A stretch of 64,000 bases of DNA from the NCBI RefSeq assembly GCF_001625305.1, contig NW_017803091.1:464020-528019 (forward strand), in the 5' to 3' direction. Of this stretch, positions 23,473 to 35,082 are shown piece by piece; the first letter of the stretch is position 1; the number at the start of each line of letters is the position of its first letter. The notes under the pieces were generated by a model, which saw nothing but the letters and a program-made list of their open reading frames with translations, ran no database searches and had not been told where the DNA came from. Source of the DNA: Branchiostoma belcheri (lineage: Eukaryota; Chordata; Leptocardii; Amphioxiformes; Branchiostomatidae). The position numbers were made by a program, and so were the translations under genes.

Positions 23473-23750
23473 CAGGGCTCGAAATTCATTTTTGGGAATA
23501 GGTGCACTGGTGCACCCAACCTAAAAAATTGGGAACTAACTTCAAAATCTTGAACAAGTACTACAACAAAGGTTTTGTGATTTTTGTGACAGTTAGATGC
23601 CAAGAATATCCTGTATAATATTATACATTTGATATGTACAAAAATACCTACAAAAATATTTTGGTGCCAATGCACCCACAGAAAAAATTGGGACTGCACA
23701 GCTCCAATTTTGGGTGCACTAAGGTGCACATGCACCCAGTATTTCCTCAG
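23473..23750. mobile_element. GTGCAC family F, copy 2
   Basis: It starts CAGGGCTCGAAATTCATTTT, then AGGTGCACTGGTGCACCCAA. It ends with GGGTGCACTAAGGTGCACAT and GCACCCAGTATTTCC. This is the reverse of copy 1 at 7998. The expected CAGGG terminus is missing on the right, where the sequence passes into a short repeat of CAGTATTTCCT. Confidence 0.7.
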
Positions 23751-24210
23751 TATTTCCTGAGTTTTGACCATTGTTACATGTACATCAGAATTCTGCCTGT
23801 TGCGGAGGATATCTTTTCCGACACAACATTTGGAAAACTACAGACGGAGTATTAACCTTATATGCTCAAATACAACCATATATGAGACGTTCTGCCAAAG
23901 TGCTAAGCAAAATACATAACGCATTTCTCAAGGGTGCAGTACATGTACATGTACATTCTGCCGACGTGCAATCAGACATAGCAGTCTGCATCCCCTTACC
24001 CATACTGCTTTGTAACAGATAGAAATAGCCCTGGGATTGCAACAAAAGTCATGTCAACCACAGGAAACAATTATCTTTTTATCTTGCTAAAATACAGTGA
24101 ACTATGAACTATAAATTATGTGTACTTCTTAAATGCCACTGAAAAATTACAATGCATTTCTTTCAAATTTTCCATACAATTTAGGTCCTTCCATTTCAAC
24201 TGTCAACGAA

Positions 24211-24998
24211 GGGGGCCTGCATGGGGGGTTCCCGACAACAATCTACACTGAATTCGGAAACTCAATTCTCTATGGCAATCACTCGTGATCTTTATTTGTA
24301 ATCAGATACAGATTCATGTACAGATACATAGTCATGCACAGATACAGATTCATGTACAGATATACAGACTTTCCGAGTATGATGACCGTGTCAGTCCCTA
24401 CACCTGAGTGAGGGTCACAGTTGACACGGTAGCCTTCGCGTGGATTTGTTTAAGGTGGATAACAGGTTGCGAATCTGAGACCAACACACTTGGGCATCCG
24501 TCTTCCCCAGCGGATCCATCGAGGGAGACGTGCTGGTTCCGGTTCGGGTGCTTGCAGCGAGCTGCCGGTGACTTGGTTACGCTCAAGGTCCGCCTTGACT
24601 ACGCCAGCCCGCCTGGCGCTGCTCTCGTCCGCCAGCTGAAGACAACTGCCGTTGGAGACTCGACCCTCTAGTTGAGGGGGGATACGTGTAAAGTGCCTTT
24701 CCCAAGGGCACAACGTCAGTGCGCATGTTCGGACATGCCCCCGTGTTCCGACCCAGGTTCGAACCCGGGGCTCCTTGTTGAGCGCCGAAAGCTCTATCCA
24801 CTACGCCACACGACGCCACACGACGCTTTACGATAAATTCCAAGTGGCTACAACGCATTACGTAGAATTAAAACAGCAAATACGCTTTACGCAAAATGCG
24901 CCAATTACGCTCTACGTTGAATTAGAGCGGTCCATCTACGCTCTACGTAGAATTAAAATGGCGGATTAAGCTCTAGGGAAAAGGGCTTGCGGGCCCCC
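24211..24998. mobile_element. MITE family E (GGGGGCCTGCATG ends) split by a SINE
   Basis: The left terminus GGGGGCCTGCATGGGGGG and right terminus GGGCTTGCGGGCCCCC are inverted. Just inside the right end are repeats of TACGCTCTACGTTGAATTA. The uninterrupted relative at 27256 is 237 bp, and it aligns at both ends here, so the extra ~540 bp (about 24288-24828) is a later insertion. Left flank CAACGAA and right flank CAACAAA may be a decayed target duplication. Confidence 0.75.
24288..24828 (-). repeat. tRNA-derived SINE, ~540 bp, nested in MITE E
   Basis: On the minus strand: a head GTGTGGCGTAGTGGATAGAG (A box), a perfect B box GGTTCGAACC, then TTGTGCCCTTGGGAAAGGCA followed by CTTTACACG, a long GC-rich body, CTGTATCTG-type repeats and an AATAAAG-bearing 3' end near 24294. 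The CCTTGGGAAAGGCACTTTA segment resembles the conserved central domain of V/Deu-type SINEs (inference). The copy at 60862 shares head and central domain but not the body. Confidence 0.7.
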
Positions 24999-25822
24999 AA
25001 CAAAATGGTGCAAAGCCATAGCAATGGATGGAGATATCTGTAGTACATGTAACTGCCTGGGTTTCAATAGGAAGTAAAGGTCTCTAGGTAAATGTTCTAT
25101 TTTCTCCACCAAAGAAAAAGAACCAGAGACGATGATTCCATATCCTGCTGGCTGGTGTGAAGGCGTCCCAGTTTGGCTGGTTATCCTTACTAAGAACATC
25201 AAAGCAGAACCTACTCTGATACTGTGTTTTTGAAGGCTTACTCATTGAGTCGGCAAGTTTAAGGAAAGCAACCTTTCACAGTGGGCATCTAAGCCTTGAA
25301 AATTCAATATTATTCTGAAACACATTGAAGAAAAGGTCTTTTTAACAGTCATGCTAAATTTCAGGTCATTTGGCAAAAAAAAGAAGAAATTGAATCCATT
25401 TAGCTGAATGGAGGAGAAGAAGAAAAACATGAGGGAAAACAATATATTTCAGCCATACCTATGGTATGGAGTCAATGGCACACCTACTGTGGTTTAACTA
25501 ATGGATTACCTTAGACCAGACACGAGGTTTAACTAATGGATTACCTTAGACCAGACTGACCCTATCTGTCTGTTTCCCATCATCCCTGTCTGGCATACCA
25601 GTACAGTAAGGCAAGGAAAAGTTTCATGTGGAGTATAAAAGAATAAAAATTATAACATACGGCATAATCATGTAAGTTTAATATCTGGCAAACATGTATA
25701 TGGTCCTGCCTTTCTTGCACTATACATGTAAAGGTAAAGTCACCATGTCCAATTGAAGAATGGTACATTTTAAAGGCTGTGGTGCCGATTCTAGTGGTAA
25801 ACATGTTCTCTCAACTATTAAA

Positions 25823-26256
25823 GGCCACACCGACTTAATTTTATGGATGACATCCTCTGAAGACCCACAAACTAGTGCGCGAATAAAAACAAAATTTCGG
25901 CCAAAATAAAAATGTTACTAAACCACAGGAATACAAAGCAGGTATTGTGAATTTGCGGCAGTATAGCAACGTATGTGGCAAGCCGGCACATGCTGGCTTT
26001 TTGTGGAATTCATGAATCGGCACTGTACGTATGTAATGAGTTCTTGAGTCATGGAGCTTCGGTAGCCTGGGTGCCATTCTCCAGAGTTACAACCGGCTCC
26101 GTATTGTCGCTAACTACGTATACCATTAACTACCCAGGCCTAGAGCCAGGCCAGAGCCTCAGAGGACGTGATCTTTTTTTCTTTCTTTTTTTTTTGAGAA
26201 CAGGCAAAATTCAATGTGCACACGGCTGTCATCCATAAGATTAAGTCGGTGTGGCC
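25823..26256. mobile_element. MITE family C (Harbinger-type)
   Basis: Ends GGCCACACCGACTTAATTTT and its near-perfect inverse, then ATGGATGACATCCTCTG on the left and TGTCATCCATAAGATTAAG on the right. TAA follows the right end; the left flank is TAAA. It combines the outer GGCCACACC of family A with the inner ATGGATGACATC box of family B. The interior is unrelated to A and B and encodes nothing. Confidence 0.8.
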
Positions 26257-27255
26257 TAATTTTGAATGTACTAATTGTGAATTTGATTTCTATATACCAT
26301 CTGACCCTTTTTTTTTTGAAGGACACAGAAGTCAACCCAGTCCAGTCTGCCAGATTTCAACATTCCTACAACCTTGGAAAATTCTTTACAGGGTCACAGG
26401 TCAAAGCTGTCCCCTTATAAATTTCTGGGCAGAGGCAACAGATGTATCCACACTCCAGTAACTATTGTACTCTACACAACAAGTAATTTGTTCTACTTCA
26501 TCTTCTGCAAAAGCCACCTTTGTTTCTTGATACCCATCAAATTGCTAGCAATGGTGTGTTTGGATAGTGACAGAATGGCTTGTAGTGGCGTGAAATCAGG
26601 CCCGGCACCCCTGGTGGACTGTCCATTGTGCAGGTTCTGAAGGCCCTTTCAAAGACTGGAGGCCTGAAGTAGACATGATCTGACAACTGGTCATTTGGTA
26701 GACATTACTACTTGTTATGTAGGACCAAACAGAGGTGGAGACTTCCACCCTGAATAAAAAGGAAATGATTATAATCCTAGAAACCAATTTAATCCAATTT
26801 CACACATCTTTCCATGATCATGAATTAGAAAGTGACAACGTAACAAGGTATGAACAACAGGTCTGTCCAAATTAATAAGGATCCTGAACATTCTAAACAT
26901 ACATGTAGCTTCAAATTCAAGTACAGTATCTTGCAATGGTCATAGATCATTGAAGATCTGTTGTGATAATGAGCATACCATAATCCACATCAATGTCAAA
27001 ATATTAAATATTTTTCATAGTAATTGAAGTGACTATTTTACCATCACATGACCAAATCTCCATCCATACTTGCGCCTAACAAAGTAACATCAGAATCATT
27101 CACTGCTTCCTCAAACTTTCCTAACACAGGCTGACCCAATTTTCTCCAAACTAACAAGACAGCGGTAGGAAGGCTCTACTGGTCCACTGGAACTGGTCAC
27201 AGTAGATCAGTAAACTCAGGGGCTCAGGTTCCCAATGTCATGGCTAGCCTTGTGA
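26257..27255. other. Unassigned spacer
   Basis: No supported gene or repeat. The overlapping plus frames at 26214-26640 have no recognisable product. Confidence 0.4.
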
Positions 27256-27492
27256 GGGGGCCTGTATGGGGGGGTCCCCACACCGCTCTATGCTAAATTT
27301 TGAGAGCTGGCGACGTATTACGCTAAATTCAGGAAATTTCTTGATTACGCTTTACGATAAATTCCAAGTGGCTACAACGCTCTACGCAAAATGCGCCCAT
27401 TACGTTCTACGTTGAATTAAAGCAATCTGTCTACGCCTTACATTGAATTAAAACGACCAACTAGGCTCTACAGAAAAAGGCATGCAGGCCCC
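27256..27492. mobile_element. MITE family E, uninterrupted copy
   Basis: Termini GGGGGCCTGTATGGGGGGG and GGCATGCAGGCCCC. Inside are several diverged repeats of a TACGCTCTACGNTGAATTAA unit. TTGTG lies just outside both ends (27250-27254, 27493-27497) and may be the target duplication. It gives the pre-insertion structure for the copy at 24211. Confidence 0.75.
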
Positions 27493-27906
27493 TTGTGTCT
27501 GTCTGAGATTTGGGTATCCAGAAATGGTTTGATTTGCAGCACGGAGTTAGCAGTACTTTCCATGTATCAAGTACACGATAAATGACTACAGTTAAACTTG
27601 TTTCCTTATACTTATGGTACAATTTACTATGAGCAAGTTTAGATGTACTTTATTAATTTTTCTTACAATATATATCATTTTTTTCAACAAGAACAATTTG
27701 GCAATGTATCTGTATGGTGTATAATTATGCATTACAACCAAAGATTTTAAAAAATACAGTGTTTGTTTGGCAAAAATATAATTTGAATACTTGGAGGAAA
27801 AATGGACACTCCTTCTAATTCTGCAAAAGCATATCTAGTTTATCAAAAAAATGGCACACATCACTCATCAGTACAGTACATGTAATTCCAGCCTTTAAGG
27901 GTTGAG

Positions 27907-28238
27907 TAGTGCTGTGTACCGGTTCGCTAGACCAGTTCCGGACTTGTAAAAATGTTTGGGTTCAAGTAAAAAAAACCTTAAAGTCAAGAACCGATTCTGG
28001 ACTTATTACAAAAAAAACCATGTCACATACCCCTTTTCTTTCCAAACCACCTAAAACCTTCCATAGATTGTAAACTCTGTGCTGCAAAATGAAGAAAACA
28101 TTGCCATCAGGTTGCCAACATGCAATTTTATATATGCCATGGATTTAGGTCTGGACTTACAAGTCTGGAACTGAACCTAAACCTCAGTGGACTTGATCCG
28201 GACCTGAACCTAAATGTGGGTTTAGGTACACAGCACTA
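27907..28238. mobile_element. hAT-type MITE with perfect 8-bp target duplication
   Basis: Terminal inverted repeat TAGTGCTGTGTACC, flanked on both sides by GGGTTGAG (27899-27906 and 28239-28246). An 8-bp duplication and a TAGTGCTG start fit hAT. The interior repeats CCGGACTTG/CAAGTCTGGA-type words in inverted pairs. 332 bp, no transposase. Confidence 0.85.
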
Positions 28239-28566
28239 GGGTTGAGGTATTCCTTGCGACCAAAATACACCACAAATGCACATGGCTGGCTGAGTGTGCT
28301 GGTGCAGGTATGTGACTTATTTCACACTGGTGTGAGAACCTTGCCTGTAGATGTTTCAGGAGACACAGAGGACAAATGTTAATTTCTCTCCTGTCAATCA
28401 CTCTCAGGGGGAACAGATTTCTGCACGAGGAAAATTTGTGCAAGAAAAATTTGAGTGAAACAAGAAATAACAACAAAACCATCCACCGCATCAAGGCCAG
28501 GGTTTGTCTTGTCTCCTTTATTAAAACTTGATGACAGTCACAATAGGATCTAACTCTTAAGTGTCC

Positions 28567-28985
28567 TGTATCTGTATCTGTATAGCCGGTATAACCGCCT
28601 TTCAGCGTAACACACCAGCTTCACAGGAACGTGGCACGGCGGCAGCTGGCCACATTACACCGATCGACTTGTTACACCTAGCCCTTGGACATCTAACTCT
28701 AGACATTGTTTAAAGCTATCTAATGACAATGCCCCTACTGTACTTGGTGACAGCGAGTTCCACTCTGCAATAGTTCTAGGAAAGAATGAATCCTTGAACA
28801 CCTCAATCCTTGGTTGATAACTCTGGTACTAGTAGGCATGGCTATTTCTTGTTCTCTTCTGGGCTGGTATTAGGTACTTAGTGATTGGGACGTACACCAG
28901 TTTATTACTAGTCACACTAGCACCTCTTTCATAGTTGTTCATACAGAATATCTCCTGTAATACCTCACTCTGTCCCATTATCTGG
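28567..28985 (-). repeat. 5'-truncated LINE (CR1/L2-like)
   Basis: On the minus strand it encodes the YLIPAQKRTRNSHAY-like stretch, then SFFPRTIAEWNSLSPSTVGA, then LSLDSFKQCLELDVQGLGV and a stop. The GCCGCCGTGCC segment and a single tail unit ending in repeated ACAGATACAG follow. It has the same organisation as the copy at 5590 but with one tail unit instead of four. The upstream end at about 28985 is the truncation point. Confidence 0.85.
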
Positions 28986-29969
28986 CCAACATCTTACTGA
29001 TATATGATTACAGTTCAAAATATTAAGTACCTGTAGGAAAATTGTTAGAAGATGAAATGTCTGGACTATCACTGCTTGCGTCTACAATATTCCAACAATA
29101 AAAATATGGTAAATACATAGAAAAAACAATACCCAGGTACTCCCAATATAAACTCTAACTCCATGTAATGAATGATTCATATGATATTTCAACAATGTAC
29201 GGGGGCTACTTAGGGTATTGTTGCCAAAATGCAGGTAATCCTGCCCATAGGAGTTTTCCATAACTGGTCCCCATACACAGTTTTACATATTATCTGCAAA
29301 GAAAGACCTACACAATACCACACCTGGGAATATATGGAAACTCGAGCCAATGCCTTTTTATGGTGAAGAGTTATCCTGCATATTTCAGACCTAGAATATG
29401 GCAGAGTATGGGGATCCATGAACAAAGAAAGACAAACATAACTGGAAATGGTACAGCAAGATTCTGTTCTATACAAACAACTATAAAATGGGAACTGGAG
29501 TCAGGAAAATGAACACAAATCTACAATGGCTGTCAAGATTTATAACTTGATGAGTGTATTGTATTATGTATGTAATGTTATTGGTTAGTTACTGTTTTTT
29601 CTTTATTATTATTGCCATTATTATTATTTATTGTATCCCTATTTTACTGTTTGTATGTGACTGTTGTGTTTTGTTGTGTAAAACAGGGCCCCATTGAAAA
29701 GAAGTGCAATCACTTAATGGGCCACTCTGTATAAAAATGACGGAAAAGAAAAATAAATGTACATTTCTTACCCGTTGCAATGGTACCATATTTGTCATGA
29801 TCCTACATTCAAAGATTGAACGTAAAGCTGACAATATGAGTGAGTCACAAATACTGACATTCCACTCCAACAGTGTTGGATGTTGGCAGGGAAAGTTTGG
29901 CACTTTGGGGGGGGGGGGGGGGGACAATAAGAATGCTATTGTAAAGGACAATAAACAAGTTTTCCAATG
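28986..29969. other. Unassigned spacer
   Basis: It includes a poly-G run of about 18 (29905-29923) and short ATT repeats near 29605-29635. No gene seen. Confidence 0.45.
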
Positions 29970-30519
29970 ATAACTGGGTCTGGACTTGATGACATATGAA
30001 ACGTCTGGTGATGACGTCACGTAATGAGCTAGTCCGAGCAGCGGGTCATCATTTGATTGGCTGACCCTCAGAGGCGACGGCCAATGGCGCGCCTGTATTA
30101 TTCAAGTGATGTTTGTTGTTTTGTAAACACAGATCTTCGCGCGAGTGTTCCTTTTCTCGGTGCGTTCTATTTTTGCGAGGTCAACATCAAGCTCCGAGAG
30201 CTGAGTGGCTTGTGCGCCAGCCATGTTGATGATCGATCGCGGAAAGTACACTGACTACGGCTATATCAAGCGCGCTTTAGCGTTCGGCGGCGGACATGTT
30301 GATGATAATAAGATAAGAATAACGATCTATCTTAACGTAGCCATTCGGACGTTCGAACGGACGCTAACGTTGCCGTTCGGACGTCCGAACGGCCCTTACC
30401 TAATATGTACACACCCAAAAAGGGCTTAGACGAGTAGGACCAATCAGCGCTCGTTCAAAATCTGAACGAATATTCAGACTCCAGACGCTACATATGTCAT
30501 CAAGTCCAGACCCAGTTAT
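29970..30519. mobile_element. 550-bp TIR element with CRE and CCAAT boxes
   Basis: Nearly perfect 39-bp terminal inverted repeats (37 of 39 positions) begin ATAACTGGGTCTGGACTTGA. If the true end is ACTGGGTC, both sides carry TA, as in Tc1/mariner-type insertion. The interior is CpG-rich and resembles a promoter: a full CRE TGACGTCA (30012-30019), inverted CCAAT (GATTGGCTGA, 30054), CCAAT (GGCCAATGG, 30078), and a 20-bp perfect palindrome CCGTTCGGACGTCCGAACGG near 30372. No transposase. Confidence 0.8.
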
Positions 30520-30754
30520 AGAGCTGGCGAATATACTACTGGGGATGGTACCCAGGCTATTGAAGTATAGGGGGCACAGTTAACAACAGCCAAGAAAGTC
30601 CAAATAATATGAGAAATGACAAAAGTACATGTAGGTACTTTATATGATACTGCTGTTCTTTTTGACACAAGTAGACAGTTCGTTTGTTGGTAGCAATGTC
30701 CAGATTTCAATTAAAAAAAACAATTTTCAACAAATGGCCAACCTGAAACAGTAA

Positions 30755-31135
30755 GGCCCACACCAATTTAATTTCTTGTTTCTCGGATTTGCCCTGTCCA
30801 TTTTTTTCATATTTGGAAAAAGAAAAAAAATTTTTTTTGTTCTAAGGTAAGTGCAAAATGCTCTATGAAAGACATATTTTGGCCTCAAACAGTTGAAGAA
30901 AGTCCTTTTCTTCCAAGTTCTTAATATTTTTTAATGTAACAATGCAATTTTGTTTCATCAAAAGTTCAAAATCTATTGTTTTAATTATAAACCAGCCTGG
31001 TATGTTCACTTTATGGCTCATAATGTAACATTTCCGGGCTAACATGGGGTGCCTTGGCCTGTTTTTTTTTTCGCCCTGTCGTTTCATATTTTTTCTGAAA
31101 AAATCCGAGAAACAACTAATTAAATTGGTGTGGCC
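30755..31135. mobile_element. MITE family A, copy 4 (complete)
   Basis: Left end GGCCCACACCAATTTAATTT (one inserted C), right end TTAAATTGGTGTGGCC, both extended by the TTTCTCGGATT segment. TAA is duplicated on both sides. Same orientation as copy 2 and a close match over TTTTAATTATAAACCAGCCT. Confidence 0.85.
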
Positions 31136-31750
31136 TAAGGATGACATGCACAGAGCCAGACTTTAGGTGAAAGGTAAAACATGGACGTGTGCCTGGTTTC
31201 TCAGAAGACATAGCTAAACCCTGCTACCAAAGACTTTCTGGCACACCTCCAGAAAAAATGTTTGAAACTTAGTTTAACGTGTTTATACTAAAGAAAGATT
31301 CTTCCAAGAAGCTAGTTCCCAGATGAGATACCTATCTATGGCTGTCTAAACTGTCCTTATTTAAACTACGGCATGGTCTTTCTCAGCCAGTAAATCCAAC
31401 CAATGACAAGCAAGATGACACAACTCTGCAAGATTTGAAATGAAAACAACATGGCGGCCAAAAATTTGATGCATGTGTCTTCAAACCAAATTTCGATACT
31501 AGTAGATTTGAGAAAAATCACCTGGGAAAATCAGAAAGAAACATGCTACATTTCTGGGTTCCTGGATAATCTTCTGACTTGTGTGGGCAATAACCTCAAA
31601 TAAAGTGGGTGACTTTGGTGACAGCCTGGGATGCTTTGGGGATTTTGAAAGGTTTAATAAGTGCATACTTTATCAGGAATTTACGACAATACTCATTTAG
31701 TCACCAACATGTTTACTGTAAACCTTGTACCAGTTTTTATTGCCTTATTA

Positions 31751-32112
31751 GGCCACACCAATTTAATTTCTTGGTTAACGGATTTTTCTAGAAAAATAAT
31801 GTAGCGGGCGGGCAAAAAAAAATAAAAATAAAAACAGGCCTAGGCATATTATGGCCCAAAATGGTACGAGACATGAAGTCAACACACCAGGCTGGTTCAA
31901 AATTTAACCAATGAATTTGGAACTTTTACTGATACCACTGCATTGAAAAATGGAATTGAACTGTAACAACTAGGATGAAAAGGACTGTTTTCAACTGTTC
32001 AGGGCAAAATATGAGCATTTTGCAGTTGATTCTGAATTTTTTTTTTTTTTGCAAACCAGAAAAAAAATGAAGCGGGCGAATCCGTTAACCAAGAAATTAA
32101 ATTGGTGTGGCC
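31751..32112. mobile_element. MITE family A, copy 5 (GGTTAACGG subfamily)
   Basis: Perfect terminal inverted repeat of at least 34 bp beginning GGCCACACCAATTTAATTTC and continuing TTGGTTAACGGATT. TTA is duplicated on both sides (31748-31750, 32113-32115). The subterminal TTGGTTAACGG replaces the TTGTTTCTCGG of the other copies at both ends. Interior orientation as copy 3. Confidence 0.9.
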
Positions 32113-32445
32113 TTAGCATATTACTTACTGATGAAGGCAACTTTATAGTACATCTTCTCTGAGACAGAATCCAGAACAGTACATCATGAGAGGAGGAATC
32201 TTACTCCCACACTTGTCTTTGATCTCCTGAAGGGGCTCTTTATGAGGATGTTTACAAAAAGCCAGCCTCAAGAGACAGAGGAGAAGATTAAATTATTGAT
32301 TTCATCTTATGGAGGAGAAAGAAAGAAAAGAATTGCAAATGCCACAGGTCTTATAAGATACTGGACAGGTGCTGAACCAAGGTCAGTGATATCTTTCATA
32401 CCAAATCAGCCTCTACATGTACATGTACATGTAGGTTGGCATGTA

Positions 32446-32692
32446 CAGGGGTGCCAGAGTATACAGTGCAATTTTAAGGAATACAGTACAATGGTATTAC
32501 TGTAGTATACAGTGCAATTTTACAGAATACATTAGTATACAGTGCAATTTTAGGAGTATTCCGTAAAATTGCACTGTATACATGTAGCACTGTATCCTAA
32601 TACGATTGCACTGCATTCCGTAAAATTGCACTGTATACTAACATGATTGTACTGTATTCCGTAAAATTGTACTTTATACTCTGACACCCCTG
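32446..32692. mobile_element. Foldback MITE with CAGGGGTG ends and internal tandem unit
   Basis: The ends CAGGGGTGCCAGAGTATACA and the inverse of its right partner (CAGGGGTGTCAGAGTATAAA) form a near-complete foldback. The arms contain about three diverged repeats of AGTATACAGTGCAATTTTA plus a GAATAC end, in opposite orientation in the two arms. ATGTA flanks both sides (32441-32445, 32693-32697). The CAGGG end is hAT-like, but a 5-bp duplication is not. Confidence 0.8.
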
Positions 32693-33184
32693 ATGTAGCA
32701 TAATATGATGTACCAGGGTACATGCAAAATTATGTCCTGCCTTCTATAATCTATAATCTATCTTTCAAATTTCAATCATTATTCAGAATTTGAAGTGAAA
32801 TAGATTATATTATACATGTATTGCATATCATATACTTATCATGCAAACATACACACTTCATGCCACCCAACCAAAGATACCTTTTCAAGTGTTTTCTCCA
32901 AACCAAGGCACCACAGCTTTTATCTTCAAGTGATACTTTTGCAGTAGCTTCAAAACTAAAAGGCTATATGAGGGGTCAGTCATATTATTCACCAAGTCAC
33001 TGTACAGACATTGTTTTTATTGAAAAGACATGTGAACAGGAAGAGATGATTAGAGATCAATTATTATTATTAAAGAATACAGAAAAAATTTAATTATCAA
33101 CCTTCATCAAAAATGACCACTTAATCAAAAATGACCACTCATGATATCAAAGTAAAGTAAGTAAGTACATGTACTCATATTGTA
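32693..33184. other. Unassigned AT-rich spacer
   Basis: Nothing supported beyond an AAAATGACCACTTA direct repeat at about 33107-33137. Confidence 0.4.
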
Positions 33185-33620
33185 CTCAAGAGGCCGGTAT
33201 AGAAGACTACTTGTATGTGAAAGAATTTGTAAACACTGTGGTGCAAAGGCTGTGGAAGACGAAATACATTTTTATTTCTAACTGTTCATTCCATAACTAT
33301 GCTCGAAATGAGTTGACTATTACTATAAACTTCTACAATTTATCCCAATTTCTCTAAACTTACAGACCAAGAAAAAACTATTTTTGTTTTAACTTCCCAA
33401 AACCCACAAATTTTGGAAAAGGTGGGACATTACGCATTCCATGGTTTACAGAAGAGAAGTCAAACCCTTCAGACATAGTTTTAGACAGTTCTAGACAGCT
33501 ACCTTCATCATGTAGACTTGAGTTATTTTATACTCTGTTTCAATGTTCCTTTATGTTTTGTAATTTGCAATTAGCCTCCGGGCACAAATTTGCAATAAAC
33601 TTTTCATATCAAACACCTGA
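33185..33620 (+). repeat. 5'-truncated LINE, second lineage (CxxC-VEDEIHF motif)
   Basis: The plus strand encodes RRLLVCERICKHCGAKAVED then EIHF. The CxxC...EDExHF pattern sits at the extreme C-terminus of several non-LTR lineages; the element at 60268-60650 has CPACQESVEDEYHFLMTCP. Downstream is a 3'UTR-like stretch ending AATTTGCAATAAACTTTTCA near 33607. The reading frame is broken. Confidence 0.6.
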
Positions 33621-35082
33621 TGATTACAAATATACCTTGTGACACATACAGCCATACTTCATATCATGTTTTTTCCCTCTGTCGGTGAAACTGCAACATG
33701 GATCATTCTACATTCTAATCTAAGTAAATTTTACAAACGAAATCCTACATAACACCGCTCTCAGCAGTCAGGTCACCAGCGTTTGGGTCAGAGGTACAAG
33801 AGTCAAGGTTGGAATGTCACTGTATATTTTCAGTTTCAAAAGTGAAACCAAACATGGATATACAGGCACACTGTTTTTCTGATACCAACTTCTGTTCATC
33901 TCAACAGAACCAGCACAGAGTCTTGATAATTCAAAACAGAAGTAAAGCTCACCCCCCTTCTTACCTTCCTCATTAGTACCTTCCATGCTGATCCTTCGTT
34001 CAAACCAATTTCTACACAATGGAACTAGTTCCAAACTTTAGGCTAACTGTTTTTGGACCATTTATAGCAGCATATTTGAATACATATAATTTTATCTGAC
34101 GCTAAATTATCATTGAAACATTAACATGCAATACCCTAAAACATCACGTATTACTACTGAGTCTGACTACAGTGTACTACAGTAACCTACCTTCGGGTAT
34201 GGTTTCCATATAAGGTAATATTGTGTCAGAGAGTAGACAGAGAACTGTCAATCACTCACATGTCAAACTAGGGGGGAGGGGCTACTGCCCTGTACCAGTA
34301 CCTGGCACTTATTCATAGGATTTATTGGAAGTGTATCTGCATTTCTCATACAATCCATCCTCCTGAAATGCAACAGTTAAACTATGAAAACAGAAAATTT
34401 TGAAATTTTGCCTAATTCAGTCAAACCAAACAGTTCTGAGTTGAGGCTGTGACAAGTACAGTACTAGTACTACTATTTGTATGTCTACCCTTAGATAGTA
34501 AGAACAGCTCCTTAAAAAAGAACTAGACTCTTTACCCTTCAAACTTGTCACTGTTGCAAGAATCTTCTTGTAACTGTATCTATGTGACAAATGAATCTCT
34601 TTAACAAACTAGACTCTGACTATTAGTATTACACAGCTTGAAGAAGTGAAATTTTTGGCATGCACAGACTGTGATGATCCATACAATTCTTGCAATTGCA
34701 ACTGCAATGAAAAACATGACAATTTGTGCATCAAAAATATTTCTCTGTACAAGGAACTCCAGTCTAGATCTCCTGACACAGTTGGACAACCTGTGCAAGT
34801 TTCCAATACTCAAAGTAACACTCTATCCTGTGGCATTGATGATTAGAGCCAAGTGTAACTATACCTCTACTTAGAGCTGGAACATTGTTCTCTAGATTTT
34901 CAAATATCAAATCAAATTTAGATATCATCTTGGAAAAAACTCTTCCTTACAAACATAAAAACTAAGGATTATAGTACAATTAATATGTGTAACTGGCTAT
35001 CCAGTCTGTTTCTTCATCTGTTCAGCTGAAATGTAAACTCTTCTTCCAAACTGGCTTCATCAGTGTAGTTATGGACAAGGCA
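33621..35082. other. Unassigned spacer
   Basis: AT-rich, with no supported gene, RNA or repeat. Confidence 0.4.

Noticed and set aside
29905-29923. Poly-G run as a possible element end or assembly gap
   Set aside because: A simple homopolymer with ordinary sequence on both sides and no inverted partner.
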